A program made the position numbers and the translations under genes. Under the pieces are notes generated by a model. The model saw only the letters and a list, made by a program, of their open reading frames with translations, had not been told where the DNA came from and searched no databases. Of a stretch of 31,895 bases of DNA, positions 1 to 5,912 are shown piece after piece. The first letter of the stretch is position 1. Each line of letters opens with the position of its first letter. The DNA comes from a virus, in the IMG/VR virus record IMGVR_UViG_3300026519_000474, positions 1-31,895 of that record. One strand, given 5' to 3'.

Positions 1-43
1 CCGCCCGCCTGCCGCGGCGCAGCTTGTCCAGCCGCACGCTCAT
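1..43 (-). CDS. 5' end of an early-operon gene, cut by the window edge
   Basis: Only the first 14 codons are present (start MSVRLDKLRRGRR). The ATG overlaps the stop of the upstream gene by four bases (ATGA), the same coupling used throughout this operon, which is the main reason to call it. The N-terminus is strongly basic. Product unknown. Confidence 0.5.
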   Translation of the reverse strand, partial: MSVRLDKLRRGRRA

Positions 44-396
44 GATGCCTCCTCCGCAGCCTGATCGGCGGGCAGTGGGCCAGCGCCGGCATTTTCTGCC
101 CATGCCCGGCGCTCCGCGATGCGCCGGCACACCAATTCGGCATAGCCCTGAATGTCCTTCCAGTGCTCCGGCTCCTGCTCATCGCCACTGACAATGCGCG
201 CCATCTTCGTGGCGATGTGGATCAGCGCGGAGCGGACGGTGGGAGGAAGATCAATCCACCGTTGGCCAGCCCCCAGCCGCATCATCTCGATGATGCCTTG
301 CTCGATCAGGGAGGTGGTGAAAAAATCGCCATGCGTGCGCTGGCGCTCGGCCAGCAGCGCGCTGATCCCCCCGACAGGCTGGCCATCATCACTCAT
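40..396 (-). CDS. DUF6378-like phage protein
   Basis: A 118-residue protein that looks like the DUF6378 family common in phage early regions: an N-terminal LLAERQRTHGDF motif, a helical middle with a KMARIVSGD segment, then HWKDIQGYAELV. Family function is not established. Conserved His and Asp positions could suggest a metal site, but that is only a guess. It overlaps the zinc-ribbon gene upstream by 8 bp and the next gene by 4 bp, so it is translated as part of the coupled early operon. No signal peptide or membrane segment is visible. Confidence 0.7.
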   Translation of the reverse strand: MSDDGQPVGGISALLAERQRTHGDFFTTSLIEQGIIEMMRLGAGQRWIDLPPTVRSALIHIATKMARIVSGDEQEPEHWKDIQGYAELVCRRIAERRAWAENAGAGPLPADQAAEEAS

Positions 397-577
397 CGCT
401 CACCTCCACCAGCTTGCCGCCGCAGAAGCATTTTTCTTGCGGCTCGTCGCCATACGGGCATCCACAGCGGACACATTTGCGCCGCCGCCTGTTTTCTCCG
501 TGCGCCTCCTTCGGATGGCGCGGTGGCGCGCGGTGGACGCGCAGGCGGCTGAAAGGGTCTCGCCACTTCGGCTTCAT
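389..577 (-). CDS. Small zinc-ribbon protein
   Basis: A 62-residue basic protein whose C-terminal half has cysteines at about 35, 38, 40, 50 and 52 (CxxCxC...CxC), a treble-clef or ribbon-type zinc site. The ATG at 577 was preferred because it forms an ATGA overlap with the stop of the upstream gene; a start further upstream would add an Arg-rich stretch lying inside that gene. Probably a small nucleic-acid-binding or regulatory protein, but no specific family is recognised. Confidence 0.6.
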   Translation of the reverse strand: MKPKWRDPFSRLRVHRAPPRHPKEAHGENRRRRKCVRCGCPYGDEPQEKCFCGGKLVEVSDE

Positions 578-981
578 GCGACATCCTCCCACGCTGTTTC
601 GCCGCCGCGCTGGCGGCAGATGGCACACAATCGCATCCCTTCCCGCACCGCGCGGGCTGGCAGCTTCTTGCCGCAGCTCATGCAGTGCTGGCGGCGCTCC
701 TGCCGGCGCTGGCGCACCTGCTCCACATTTTCGCTGACCTGCTCCAGCAGCGCCTCGGTGTGGCGGCAGGTCTCGCAGCGCAATGTCCCCAGCACCTCCG
801 GCTCCAGGTCATCGCCGCAGCGTCCGCACTGTGGCGTCAGCGGCTTCGGCTTCGGCGGCGGCGGAGGGGATTGCACCAGCGCCCGGCAGGCGCGGGGCGA
901 AATCCCCAGCACCCGCGCCAGCTTCTTCGGGCGGCGGCGCAGGTTGCGCAGGCGACGTGCTGTCAGCAGCGGGCGCATCAT
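574..981 (-). CDS. Double zinc-ribbon protein
   Basis: A 135-residue protein with two four-cysteine sites: C52/C55 with C69/C72, and C100/C103 with C119/C122. The ribbons are separated by a predicted helix of about 25 residues and preceded by a basic helical N-terminus and a Pro-rich linker. The second ribbon (CMSCGKKLP...CAICRQR) resembles zinc ribbons of small phage regulators and of the DksA/TraR type, though the family is not certain. RBS GGAGGG precedes the start, which overlaps the stop of the GapR-like gene. A DNA- or RNA-polymerase-binding role is inference. Confidence 0.6.
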   Translation of the reverse strand: MMRPLLTARRLRNLRRRPKKLARVLGISPRACRALVQSPPPPPKPKPLTPQCGRCGDDLEPEVLGTLRCETCRHTEALLEQVSENVEQVRQRRQERRQHCMSCGKKLPARAVREGMRLCAICRQRGGETAWEDVA

Positions 982-1352
982 GCCGTCCCTCCGGTGCTGG
1001 CGCTTGCCTCTGCCCGCTCACCATCCTCCGGCAGGCGGATGGTGATTTTCGGGTTGCCGTCCGCGTCGTGGGAGACGCGCACGTCGCGCTCCGCCGCCCA
1101 GCGCTCCAGCGGCGTCATGCCGAGCGCCTGCATGTAGAGGTCGAGCAGGGCCTGCTCCTCCTCGCGCTCCTGCTGATCCTGCTTGCGCAAGGCGATGACC
1201 TTGCGCATCACCTTGGTGTTGAACCCCAGCGCCTTGGCCTCGGAATAGACCTGCTTGATGTCCTCGGCGATGGCGGCCTTCTCCTCTTCCAGCCGCTCGA
1301 TGCGCTCGACAAATGAGCGGATCGTCTCCCTGACGATTACCTCACCGCTCAT
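978..1352 (-). CDS. GapR-like nucleoid-associated protein (DUF2312)
   Basis: A 124-residue protein whose first about 80 residues closely follow GapR/DUF2312: [19 protein letters not shown], then [14 protein letters not shown], then [16 protein letters not shown]. In Caulobacter, GapR binds AT-rich, overtwisted DNA ahead of replication forks and helps gyrase. The extra C-terminal about 45 residues are acidic and Ala-rich and go beyond the core domain. GapR is essentially an alphaproteobacterial family, so this is the best single host clue. A GGAGGTGGGAGC RBS supports the start. The phage copy could compact or untwist its own DNA, or interfere with host replication. Confidence 0.85.
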   Translation of the reverse strand: MSGEVIVRETIRSFVERIERLEEEKAAIAEDIKQVYSEAKALGFNTKVMRKVIALRKQDQQEREEEQALLDLYMQALGMTPLERWAAERDVRVSHDADGNPKITIRLPEDGERAEASASTGGTA

Positions 1353-2086
1353 GCTCCCACCTCCTCCATTTGATCGCCGGCGGGGGCGCCGGCATCCGTG
1401 TCGTCGTCGTAATCTCCCCAGCGCTCCAGCCGCTCACGGGTGCCCGGCCCCAGCCAATCCAGCGCCGGGCGGCCACCACCATCACCATCGAGGCCCCACA
1501 CCACCCAGCAATAGGCGGTGGCGGTGCTGGCGCGGCGGCTGAGCTTGCCCTCGTGCATGGCCACCCGCTCGCTGAAAATCAGCACCTGCTGCGGCGGGGT
1601 GCGCTTGAATACCTGCTCATGCCTGGCCGCGCCCTCCAGCCATTGCAGCCGCACCAGCAGCGCGATGCGCTGAAGGCCAAGGCGCTGCGCATGCAGCAGG
1701 AAATCCACCGCCAGCGTGAATGGCGGATTGGTGATCATCCAGTCCGGCCATATCTCGAGAGGCGGCGGGCGATGGCTCCGCAGGAAGTCCGCCTGCCGGA
1801 TGGGCGTGCACAATCCTCTGCGCGGCGGGTGCACGGGGGAAATGTCGCTGGCGATGACGTTGCCGAAATACTCCTGCAGCGCCAGCACCATGTCGCCACG
1901 GCCCGCCGCCGGCTCCCACACGGTGCGGCCCTTCAGGTCGTCATGCCGGCTCAGCCATTCGCACAGCGCGCGGGTTGCCCAGGGCGGCGTGGGGAAAAGC
2001 TGCCGCGTGGCCGATGTGCCGGCGCGACGAAGCCCGCCGCGGGCATACAGCTCGCCAAGGCCGACCATGTCCTGCCGCGCGCTCAT
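1349..2086 (-). CDS. DNA N6-adenine methyltransferase-like protein
   Basis: A 245-residue Rossmann-type methyltransferase. Motif I ([10 protein letters not shown], residues 57-66) is the S-adenosylmethionine loop, residues 80-81 (SD) fit motif II, and NPPF at 120-123 is the catalytic motif of N6-adenine methyltransferases. No target-recognition domain is obvious and no restriction endonuclease lies beside it, so it is an orphan enzyme of the type phages use for protection from restriction or for regulation. The target is unknown. It overlaps its neighbours by four bases on both sides. Confidence 0.75.
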   Translation of the reverse strand: MSARQDMVGLGELYARGGLRRAGTSATRQLFPTPPWATRALCEWLSRHDDLKGRTVWEPAAGRGDMVLALQEYFGNVIASDISPVHPPRRGLCTPIRQADFLRSHRPPPLEIWPDWMITNPPFTLAVDFLLHAQRLGLQRIALLVRLQWLEGAARHEQVFKRTPPQQVLIFSERVAMHEGKLSRRASTATAYCWVVWGLDGDGGGRPALDWLGPGTRERLERWGDYDDDTDAGAPAGDQMEEVGA

Positions 2087-2313
2087 CGCTCCTCCCCCTT
2101 GACGATGGCCGACGCCAAGCCATCACGGCCATGCTTCTGCAACAGCGCCTGCAGCCACAGCAGCGTGCGCAATGCTGCCTCCATGCGGCGGATGCGCAGC
2201 TCCGCCTCGCCGGCGGTCATCTGCTTGCGGCACACCCGCCGCGGATAGACCTCGCGGCGCATCCGCAGCTCGTGCTCCAGCTCCTCGATCTGCGCCCGCA
2301 GGGTGATCTTCAT
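2083..2313 (-). CDS. Small coiled-coil phage protein
   Basis: A 76-residue, highly charged and helical protein. Residues 1-20 form a coiled coil (QIEELEHELRMRREVYPRRV), followed by a second long amphipathic helix ending in a [13 protein letters not shown] tail. Small proteins of this type are frequent in early operons of alphaproteobacterial phages, but no function is known to me. The start has a GGGAG RBS; the stop overlaps the methyltransferase start. Confidence 0.6.
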   Translation of the reverse strand: MKITLRAQIEELEHELRMRREVYPRRVCRKQMTAGEAELRIRRMEAALRTLLWLQALLQKHGRDGLASAIVKGEER

Positions 2314-2341
2314 GCCGCCGGCTCCCGCCCTTTCTCATTCC

Positions 2342-2641
2342 TCATTCGTCGAGGACGGCGTCAATGAGGTCGTCCTCAGCAAGAATCGTGATCAGCTCTC
2401 GCCCCAGCCGCGCCCATGACCACCCGCGCACTGCCGCCGCAGCCTCGAGCCTTGCTATGACCTGTTCGTCATCCAGCTCGATTTGCATGATGCGCGCCTT
2501 CCTCTGGCGGCGCGCCGCGGTGCGCAGCCGTCCAATCACACCACCCCGGCTCAGCCCCGTGCGTCTGGCGATCTGGCCGTGCGACATCCCCGCCTCACGC
2601 ATGGCCAGGATGTCCTCCGGCGCGTATTGGTGATGCTTCAT
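2342..2641 (-). CDS. GcrA-like helix-turn-helix protein
   Basis: A 99-residue protein. Residues about 8-35 form a helix-turn-helix (ILAMREAGMSHGQIARRTG, then LSRGGVIGRLRTAARR) that resembles the N-terminus of GcrA, the alphaproteobacterial sigma-70-binding cell-cycle regulator that reads CcrM methylation. The second half (MQIELDDEQVIARLEAAAAV and onward) is helical and acidic at its end and is not the GcrA C-terminal domain. The ATG at 2641 follows GAGGGGTGAGACG. Likely a DNA-binding regulator; the link to true GcrA is by resemblance of the HTH only. Confidence 0.55.
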   Translation of the reverse strand: MKHHQYAPEDILAMREAGMSHGQIARRTGLSRGGVIGRLRTAARRQRKARIMQIELDDEQVIARLEAAAAVRGWSWARLGRELITILAEDDLIDAVLDE

Positions 2642-2652
2642 CGTCTCACCCC

Positions 2653-3078
2653 TCATTCCGCAGGCGGTAGGCCATCGATTTCAGCCGCACGGCGGTGCGC
2701 GCGCTCCATTCCGCGCAGCCGGCGCTCCACCTGCTCCAGCGCAGCAATATCCGGCTCGTAAAAATCAGGATCGGTGGCCAGCAGTTGCGCACGCAGGCGC
2801 GCCACGCGCTGCGCCATGGTCTCAGCTCGCGCATCCTTGATGGCCTCCCATTCATGCACCTCCACCCGCCGCGCCTCCGCATACCAGAGCGCCCGCGCGC
2901 GGCGGTATCTCACCCCCAGCGCCCGCGCCGCGCGGGCAATGCGCGACTTCACGTTCTCGCCCTCGCGCGGCGGGAAGGCCTCGCGCAGCGCCTCCGCCGC
3001 CGCCTGCACCAGCGCCTCAGCCATGGCAGCCCTCCCCTTGGACAACCTGTCCAAGCTCTTGGATGACCTGTCCGACAT
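2653..3078 (-). CDS. First gene of the leftward early operon, helical protein of unknown function
   Basis: A 141-residue, Ala/Arg-rich helical protein with a possible HTH around residues 45-75 (SRIARAARALGVRYRRARAL), followed by a coiled coil (MAQRVARLRAQLLA). Two starts are credible: ATG 3078 after GGAGGATTCCAAG, and ATG 3024 (Met19) after GGGGAGGGCTGCC. If the second is used, two dyad repeats at 3037-3076 lie in the untranslated leader rather than inside the gene. A DNA-binding role is possible but not shown. Confidence 0.6.
   Translation of the reverse strand: MSDRSSKSLDRLSKGRAAMAEALVQAAAEALREAFPPREGENVKSRIARAARALGVRYRRARALWYAEARRVEVHEWEAIKDARAETMAQRVARLRAQLLATDPDFYEPDIAALEQVERRLRGMERAHRRAAEIDGLPPAE
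3037..3076. repeat. Two tandem 19-bp operator-like dyads
   Basis: Copy 1 (3037-3055, CTTGGACAACCTGTCCAAG) contains a perfect 7-bp inverted repeat, TTGGACA/TGTCCAA, around a 3-bp centre. Copy 2 (3058-3076) matches 15 of 19 positions. They are offset by 21 bp, two helical turns. The sites sit at the start of the first leftward early gene, so they could be operators or a leader element. The protein that might bind them is unknown; they do not resemble the ACAAAACA operator of the CI region. Confidence 0.45.
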
Positions 3079-3169
3079 CTTGGAATCCTCCCTCGCTAGA
3101 GTGGCCAGCGCGAGAGGAGGTCAGGCAATCGCCCGACAGGGCGGCAGAAGAGGAGGAAAGACAGCACGC

Positions 3170-3373
3170 ATGCATCGCATTGGACACATCACGCGGCGGC
3201 TGCTGGCGCGCATCGAGCGGGAGAGGGAGCGCCAGCGCCTGGCCGCGCAGCGGCGAATGAATGAGGTGGCGGGCGGGCCGCGGGGATCGAACGGCCCGCC
3301 CGCCGGGCGCCGCCGGGAGAAGCAGCGCGGGGGAGGGGAGAGAATGGTGGCTGCCCGCGATTGCGCTCCATGA
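3170..3373 (+). CDS. Possible small plus-strand gene in the early intergenic stretch
   Basis: A 67-codon frame on the opposite strand to the flanking genes, starting MHRIGHITRRLLARIERERE, very rich in Arg and Glu, then Gly/Arg-rich. In its favour: an AGGAGG upstream (though about 13 bases from the ATG) and a good plus-strand intrinsic terminator only 15 bp after the stop. Against it: biased composition, no recognisable family, and a large hairpin inside the frame. The terminator may instead end a small RNA or antisense transcript. Apart from this frame, the hairpin at 3268-3304 and the terminator, nothing else was recognised in 3079-3519. Confidence 0.3.
   Translation: MHRIGHITRRLLARIERERERQRLAAQRRMNEVAGGPRGSNGPPAGRRREKQRGGGERMVAARDCAP
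3268..3304. repeat. Perfect 13-bp inverted repeat
   Basis: GGCGGGCGGGCCG (3268-3280) is followed after 11 bases by its exact reverse complement (3292-3304). It would form a very stable GC hairpin on either strand. No T-run follows on either side, so it is not a classical terminator. It could be an RNA structure or protein-binding site in the leader between the Cro-like gene and the early operon. Confidence 0.6.
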
Positions 3374-3387
3374 CACCAGGCCCCCCG

Positions 3388-3416
3388 GCAGGCCGCTGCC
3401 CCGCGGCCTGCTTTTT
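3388..3416 (+). terminator. Rho-independent terminator, plus strand
   Basis: GCAGGCCGC (3388-3396), a 6-base loop, GCGGCCTGC (3403-3411), then TTTTT (3412-3416). The T-run is on the plus strand only. It therefore ends a rightward transcript from the 3079-3387 stretch, although all recognised neighbours here run leftward. It also insulates the immunity region from rightward transcription. Confidence 0.75.
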
Positions 3417-3519
3417 GCGCCGTGCGCTCGCGGGCTGATGACTGCCGGCCACCGGCGACAGCAGGAGGAGGCGAGGGGGCGGGCACTGGCGTGGGCAAGG
3501 AAAAGCGGCGCGGCGCGAC

Positions 3520-3723
3520 TCATGACCTCACCTCCTCTTGCCGGAGGTAGAAATCATCGGGCCGCACCGCGCCGCCGGTGATCTCGACAATGCGGCGCAT
3601 CACGTCAGGCCGCGGCACGCGCCCGCGCAGATAATTGCGCACCGCCGGCTCGGTAACCCCGAGCAAGCGCGCAAACTCCGCCACCGTCAGCCCATGCAAT
3701 TCCATGTATTTCGAAAGCTGCAT
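3520..3723 (-). CDS. Cro-like HTH repressor
   Basis: A 67-residue XRE-type DNA-binding protein. The helix-turn-helix lies at about residues 14-38 (TVAEFARLLGVTEPAVRNYL), with a short C-terminal segment. It diverges from the CI-like repressor, is the first gene of leftward transcription, and overlaps the shared operator region, the classical place of Cro. The -10 element ends about 7-8 bases before the ATG, so its mRNA is probably leaderless or nearly so; no Shine-Dalgarno is visible. It probably acts at the 19-bp dyad to shut off the repressor promoter. Confidence 0.75.
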   Translation of the reverse strand: MQLSKYMELHGLTVAEFARLLGVTEPAVRNYLRGRVPRPDVMRRIVEITGGAVRPDDFYLRQEEVRS

Positions 3724-3730
3724 GCCTCAT

Positions 3731-3759
3731 GACAAAACATATTGTTTTGTTCGTGTCAA
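3731..3759 (-). promoter_or_regulatory. Leftward early promoter (for the Cro-like gene)
   Basis: On the minus strand a perfect -35, TTGACA (plus positions 3754-3759), is followed after 16-17 bases by a weak -10 (TTTTGT or TTTGTC, about 3731-3737). The 19-bp operator lies over the spacer and -10, so repressor binding would block RNA polymerase. The predicted start is within 1-3 bases of the Cro ATG at 3723. Confidence 0.55.
3732..3750. promoter_or_regulatory. Operator 1, immunity region
   Basis: ACAAAACATATTGTTTTGT is a perfect inverted repeat with 8-bp arms and a 3-bp centre, placed between the divergent Cro-like and CI-like genes. The identical arms recur at 5610-5628. It is an AT-rich island in a GC-rich genome, as expected for a repressor site. 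The likely ligand is the CI-like repressor encoded beside it, and possibly the Cro-like protein. Confidence 0.75.
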
Positions 3760-3815
3760 GGGAGCCACCGAATTGTTCGTTTTCTGCCTTCTCAAGGCGC
3801 ATTACGCATGGAGAC

Positions 3816-4427
3816 ATGCGCAAGGAGATTGGCGAAAACCTCAGGCGACTGCGAAAACAGGCCGGCATTTCCGCCGCCGCGCTGGCGGAGGCTGTCGGCA
3901 CATCGGATCAGCAGATTTATCACCTGGAGCATGGCCGCCGGACGTTGACGCGCGATTGGGCGGAGAGGCTGGCTCCACACCTGCGCGCATCGCCGGTAGA
4001 GCTGTTGTTCCCAGAGCTGCAAAAACCGCCGGCAGTAAGCATTCCCATTTTCGGCTACGCCGGTGCGCGCGAGGCGGTGGACGTGCTGGAGGATGGTCAG
4101 CACACGGCCATCGACCATCTGCAATTGCCGTCGGTGGCGGACGGCTATGCCGCCGTCATCGTGCGCGGCGAATCCATGCGCCCGGTCTACAATCCCGGCG
4201 ACATCCTGCTGTTCCGCCCGCCCAGCGTCCGCCCCTGGCCGCTGGAGCAGGTGCTGGGGCGCGACTGCGTGGTGGTAACCGAGCAGGGCCGTGCTTACGT
4301 CAAACGCCTGCGCCGTGGCCGCGAGGCCGGCGTCGTCGATCTCATCAGCTACAATCCGGCGGTGGAGCCGATCTATGACGTGCGCCTGCGCTGGGCGGCA
4401 CCGGTGGAATGGGTGCGCAGGGGCTGA
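3816..4427 (+). CDS. CI-like repressor with S24/LexA autoprotease domain
   Basis: A 203-residue prophage repressor. An XRE helix-turn-helix fills residues about 4-55 (ENLRRLRKQAGISAAALAEA, then GTSDQQIYHLEHGRR). The C-terminal S24 domain has the catalytic Ser at 120 (RGESMRPVYNPGD), Lys at 163 (RAYVKRLRR), and a plausible Ala-Gly cleavage bond at 82-83 (GYAGAR). RecA-stimulated self-cleavage, and hence SOS induction, follows from family knowledge. The ATG at 3816 starts directly at the HTH; the in-frame ATG at 3729 would run through the operator. Its GGAG is only 2 bases from the ATG, so initiation signals are poor, as for other CI genes. It ends 4 bp from the convergent membrane gene. Confidence 0.85.
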   Translation: MRKEIGENLRRLRKQAGISAAALAEAVGTSDQQIYHLEHGRRTLTRDWAERLAPHLRASPVELLFPELQKPPAVSIPIFGYAGAREAVDVLEDGQHTAIDHLQLPSVADGYAAVIVRGESMRPVYNPGDILLFRPPSVRPWPLEQVLGRDCVVVTEQGRAYVKRLRRGREAGVVDLISYNPAVEPIYDVRLRWAAPVEWVRRG

Positions 4428-4436
4428 TTGATCAGC
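4423..4436. repeat. Short dyad between convergent stops
   Basis: GCTGATTGATCAGC: 6-bp arms around TG, spanning the stop codons of the repressor and the convergent membrane gene. There is no T-run on either side. It could be a weak bidirectional transcription barrier or nothing. Confidence 0.3.
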
Positions 4437-5226
4437 GCTGCCGCCAGATTTTCAGCTGCACATCGGAGCTGTCCGGGCAGATGCAGAGCGGATAGAAGCG
4501 GATGCCGGCTGAGCGCATGAAGAAGGGCTTGCCGCTGCGCAGCACCGCCACGCCATTGCCGGCAATCGCCCCGTTCTCCAGCGCCGCGGCGGGTGGAAAA
4601 ATGACGTCCAGCCATTTCTGCATCATGAACAGGAATGGCTCCAGCCCGTATTTGCGGGCGCGGATGGGGTTTTTCTCCACCACCACGTAAAGCGCCTGCG
4701 GCTCATGCGCCTGCGTGCGGGCGATCAGCCGCCAGTAGTATTCCTCTGCTGGCCGCGGGCCATCCAGCATTTTCTCGTGCTGCGGCGGGGTGCGTGGCAG
4801 GCGCACGGCCACCGTGCCAGCACCGGTTTCCTTGTCCACTTCCAGCGAGACCTTGCCGCCTATAGCGGAGAGTTCCTGCCGGGCGCGCCGCGCCAGTGCC
4901 GCAAGGTCTATCCAGTATTGGCCTGCCGCCGCTTTTGCTTGCTGCGCCGGTGCCCCCCTCTTGTCTGCCGCGGGCGCGGAAGAGGTGGCTGCGGCGGCTG
5001 GCTGCGCAGGCTGTGCAGCCGGGGCAGGCGGTGGAGCTTCGGCCTGCTCGCCGCCCAGCAACACCGCCACCAGCGGGCCGATAATCACCGCCAGCAGCAG
5101 GCTGCCCAGCGCCTTTGCGGCCGGGGCCAGGATGCGCTTCTCCGAGAAAATGGAGATGAGATGTCCCAGCGCCGCCAGCACGAAAATGCCGCTGATCGCG
5201 ATGCCGACCCAGTCAGCCCAGTCCAT
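4432..5226 (-). CDS. Membrane-anchored protein with Ala/Pro linker, possible conversion gene
   Basis: A 264-residue protein with two N-terminal membrane segments (about residues 8-27 and 38-58), then a low-complexity Ala/Pro/Gln linker (about 60-100) and a C-terminal domain of about 160 residues that should lie on one face of the membrane. The C-terminal domain contains YYWRLIARTQAHEPQALYVV and FPPAAALENGAIAGNGVAVL; no family is recognised. It lies on the minus strand inside the immunity/integration region, beside a secreted protein, a position typical of genes expressed by the lysogen. Superinfection exclusion or another surface change is a guess from context. Confidence 0.6.
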   Translation of the reverse strand: MDWADWVGIAISGIFVLAALGHLISIFSEKRILAPAAKALGSLLLAVIIGPLVAVLLGGEQAEAPPPAPAAQPAQPAAAATSSAPAADKRGAPAQQAKAAAGQYWIDLAALARRARQELSAIGGKVSLEVDKETGAGTVAVRLPRTPPQHEKMLDGPRPAEEYYWRLIARTQAHEPQALYVVVEKNPIRARKYGLEPFLFMMQKWLDVIFPPAAALENGAIAGNGVAVLRSGKPFFMRSAGIRFYPLCICPDSSDVQLKIWRQR

Positions 5227-5229
5227 CGC

Positions 5230-5508
5230 TCACCCCCGCCGCTTGCATGGCCGCGAGCAGACGTTCTCGCACGGGATGCCGTCCTTGTCCCTGTCCAGCT
5301 TTGAAAGCCCGCATTTCAGGAAGTAGTAGCAAGCCTCCCGGCAGTTGCGCATCTGCTTGCAGTAGCGCTTCTTGCCGCACTGCTGCGTCAGCAGTGGGCG
5401 GCTGGCGCTCCAGCCAGGGGTGGCAGAAGAGAATGCCTTTTTCGCCGCCGCTGGCAGTGGCGTGGCGACAATGGCGACGATGGCCGCGGTCAGCAGAAGC
5501 CTTTTCAT
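5230..5508 (-). CDS. Secreted Excalibur-domain protein
   Basis: A 92-residue protein. Residues 1-22 are a signal peptide (MKRLLLTAAIVAIVATPLP, AAA cleavage region). The C-terminus contains LDRDKDGIPCENVC, the Excalibur calcium-binding motif (DxDxDGxxCE) usually found in extracellular proteins. Several more Cys (QQCGKKRYCKQMRNCREACY) suggest disulfides. The ATG at 5508 was chosen because the signal peptide starts there and AAGGGGGGATCC precedes it. It ends 3 bp before the membrane gene, so the two probably form one operon. Confidence 0.7.
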   Translation of the reverse strand: MKRLLLTAAIVAIVATPLPAAAKKAFSSATPGWSASRPLLTQQCGKKRYCKQMRNCREACYYFLKCGLSKLDRDKDGIPCENVCSRPCKRRG

Positions 5509-5577
5509 GGATCCCCCCTTCTCTTCAGCGGCCTCCCAGTAGTTGCATGGTGGCAAACACCTCTTTTTTTCGGAAAG

Positions 5578-5590
5578 AAACAATTTGTTT
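5578..5590. repeat. Small A/T-rich dyad upstream of operator 2
   Basis: AAACAATTTGTTT: 6-bp arms around one T, about 20 bp upstream of operator 2. It resembles a diverged half-strength version of the ACAAAACA dyad and could be an auxiliary repressor site. Confidence 0.3.
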
Positions 5591-5600
5591 AATTTTTCGG

Positions 5601-5630
5601 TTGACAATGACAAAACAGATTGTTTTGTAT
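5601..5630 (+). promoter_or_regulatory. Repressor-controlled promoter of the DnaA-like/integrase operon
   Basis: A perfect -35, TTGACA (5601-5606), an 18-bp spacer and a weak -10, TTGTAT (5625-5630). Operator 2 fills the spacer and overlaps the -10. The sequence from the operator to the RBS AAGGGAGCC is largely shared with the CI/Cro intergenic region, pointing to duplication of a promoter-operator unit. The first gene starts at 5655, 8 bases after AGGGAG. Confidence 0.65.
5610..5628. promoter_or_regulatory. Operator 2
   Basis: ACAAAACAGATTGTTTTGT, with the same 8-bp arms as operator 1 (3732-3750) and a different 3-bp centre (GAT in place of TAT). It should place the 5655-7828 operon under the same repressor as the lytic promoter. 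A 10-bp perfect palindrome, TGTTCGAACA, follows at 5631-5640. Confidence 0.75.
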
Positions 5631-5654
5631 TGTTCGAACAAGGGAGCCCTGCTC

Positions 5655-5912
5655 ATGACAATAATCACCCCACTTCCCACCGCCCGCCGGGCGGCGGAGA
5701 ATGACCTGAAGGTGCTGGTGCGCGCCACCCAGCGCCTGCAGGCGGAGGCCGAGGCGCTGCTGCAGCGCGAGCGTGCCGGCATCCACGCCGGCCCGGAGGC
5801 GCTGCAGCGGCTGGAGAACGAGGCGCGCATGCTGCGCCTCCTCATCGCCCATGCGCGGCGGCGGCTGGCCGACATGCCGCGCATGCCGGCCACCATCCGG
5901 AGGGCCGGCTGA
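5655..5912 (+). CDS. Small coiled-coil protein, first gene of the repressed operon
   Basis: An 85-residue, Arg/Glu/Leu-rich protein expected to form one long helical hairpin (residues about 10-40 and 50-75: NDLKVLVRATQRLQAEAEAL and RLENEARMLRLLIAHARRRL). No family recognised. The start at 5655 follows AAGGGAGCCCTGCTC; the stop overlaps the next ATG (TGATG), so it is translationally coupled to the DnaA-like gene and may be its partner. Confidence 0.65.
   Translation: MTIITPLPTARRAAENDLKVLVRATQRLQAEAEALLQRERAGIHAGPEALQRLENEARMLRLLIAHARRRLADMPRMPATIRRAG

Noticed and set aside
3017-3523. Long minus-strand frame starting at an ATGA overlap with the Cro-like stop
   Set aside because: It has Pro/Ala/Arg/Ser low complexity, no recognisable domain, runs through the perfect hairpin and the opposite-strand terminator, and would overlap the first early gene. 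More likely a chance open frame of GC-rich DNA.
5631-5640. LexA box (TGTTCGAACA)
   Set aside because: The palindrome lies right after operator 2, but the alphaproteobacterial LexA site is a GTTC-N7-GTTC direct repeat, which is not present here.
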